DNA from: Streptosporangiaceae bacterium
GTDB taxonomy: Bacteria; Actinomycetota; Actinomycetes; Streptosporangiales; Streptosporangiaceae
Assembly (NCBI GenBank): GCA_030042885.1
Contig: JASHYW010000434.1
Span: 1 to 6,264, forward strand
Reading direction: 5' to 3'
Length of the DNA stretch: 6,264 nt
A program made the position numbers and the translations under genes. Position 1 is the stretch's first letter; each line of letters starts with the position of its first letter. The notes beneath the pieces are model-generated. The model ran no database searches. It was given only the letters and a program-made list of their open reading frames with translations, and was not told where the DNA came from. Below, piece by piece: positions 5,778-6,264 of the stretch.

Positions 5778-6264
5778 TCAGCCGGCCGGGCGGACGGCGC
5801 CGATGGGGTAGCCGGGCTGGTAGATGCTGTCGATGCGGACGAAAGCGCCGGTGTAGGGGGCGTCGACCATCATGCCGTTGCCGATGTAGATCCCGACGTG
5901 GTGGATGGTGGCGGGGTCTGAGTTGTTGGTGGCGTAGAACAGCAGGTCACCGCGCTGCAGCTGGTCCAGCGGCACGTGCGGGCCCTCTTCCCACTGGTAC
6001 CCGGTGTAGTGCAGGAGCTGGACGCCCGCGTGCGCCCAGGCCTCCATGGTCAGGCCCGAGCAGTCGTAGCTGTCCGGCCCGGCCGCGCCCCACTGGTACG
6101 GCTTGCCCAGCTGGGTGAGCGCCCAGTTGGCGGCGATGTCACCCTGGGTGGCCGTCGCCCCGGAACTCCACGCCCAGGCGGGCGCCTGAGTAGGGCCTTC
6201 CGCACTGGTCCCGGCCGCGGCGCTGGCACGCCCGGCGGCCGCCGCCGCGGCGGCCGCGAGCGCG
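5778..6264 (-). CDS. NlpC/P60 family peptidoglycan endopeptidase, C-terminal part (5' end outside window)
   Basis: The open frame enters from the right edge and ends at TGA (5780-5778), giving 161 visible residues. The first 30 or so are an Ala-rich low-complexity linker. They are followed by an NlpC/P60 domain (about 40-158): ALTQLGKPYQWGAAGPDSYDCSGL (48-71) with catalytic Cys68 (codon 6062-6060), the GDLLFY turn, and IHHVGIYIGNGMMVDAP (120-136) with catalytic His122 (codon 5900-5898). The third catalytic position, 12 residues after His as in RipA and Spr, is Asp134, where the family more often has His, Glu, Asn or Gln. Such enzymes cleave the D-Glu/DAP bond in peptidoglycan stem peptides outside the membrane and act in cell separation or wall turnover. 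The secretion signal and any coiled-coil or SH3 domain would lie in the missing N-terminal part. An ATG at 6047 lies inside the domain and is not the start. The gene converges on the CbiX-like gene with a 9-bp gap. Confidence 0.9.
   Translation of the reverse strand, partial: ALAAAAAAAAGRASAAAGTSAEGPTQAPAWAWSSGATATQGDIAANWALTQLGKPYQWGAAGPDSYDCSGLTMEAWAHAGVQLLHYTGYQWEEGPHVPLDQLQRGDLLFYATNNSDPATIHHVGIYIGNGMMVDAPYTGAFVRIDSIYQPGYPIGAVRPAG

Overview
The window comes from a very GC-rich genome with strong G/C preference at third codon positions, GTG/TTG start usage and gene types typical of Actinomycetota (Streptomyces/Streptosporangium/Mycobacterium relatives). That is an inference from base composition and protein style; no RNA gene or marker fixes the genus. 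No plasmid, phage, CRISPR or insertion-sequence hallmark is visible.

Layout, left to right. (1) Positions 1-2600, plus strand, hold the end of an operon for a branched-chain-type 2-oxo acid dehydrogenase complex: the C-terminal tail of E1-alpha, complete E1-beta (overlapping E1-alpha by ATGA), and complete E2 with one lipoyl domain, a peripheral-subunit-binding domain and a catalytic acyltransferase domain. E3 is not in the window. (2) A FadE5-like acyl-CoA dehydrogenase of about 612 residues lies on the minus strand (2611-4449), tail to tail with E2 and only 10 bp away. (3) A 341-bp divergent intergenic region (4450-4790) carries two near-identical 18-bp direct repeats, each containing a TACC-N4-GGTA palindrome; they look like a tandem operator. 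(4) A plus-strand gene (4791-5768) encodes a protein resembling the two-domain CbiX/SirB chelatase fold but without a recognisable chelatase GHGS motif. (5) At the right edge, convergent and 9 bp away, is the C-terminal part of an NlpC/P60 peptidoglycan endopeptidase (minus strand), which runs out of the window.

How they fit together: E1-alpha/E1-beta/E2 would convert the 2-oxo acids of Val, Leu and Ile to branched acyl-CoAs, and acyl-CoA dehydrogenation is the next type of step in that pathway, so the neighbouring dehydrogenase is metabolically plausible company. It is transcribed separately, and its family is better known for straight-chain fatty acyl-CoAs. The other two genes have no evident link.

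Most of the window is ordinary housekeeping or catabolic sequence. I see no convincing new multi-gene system. The points most worth a second look are an in-frame palindromic, codon-atypical insert in the E2 linker, the twin operator, and the apparently degenerate CbiX-like protein.
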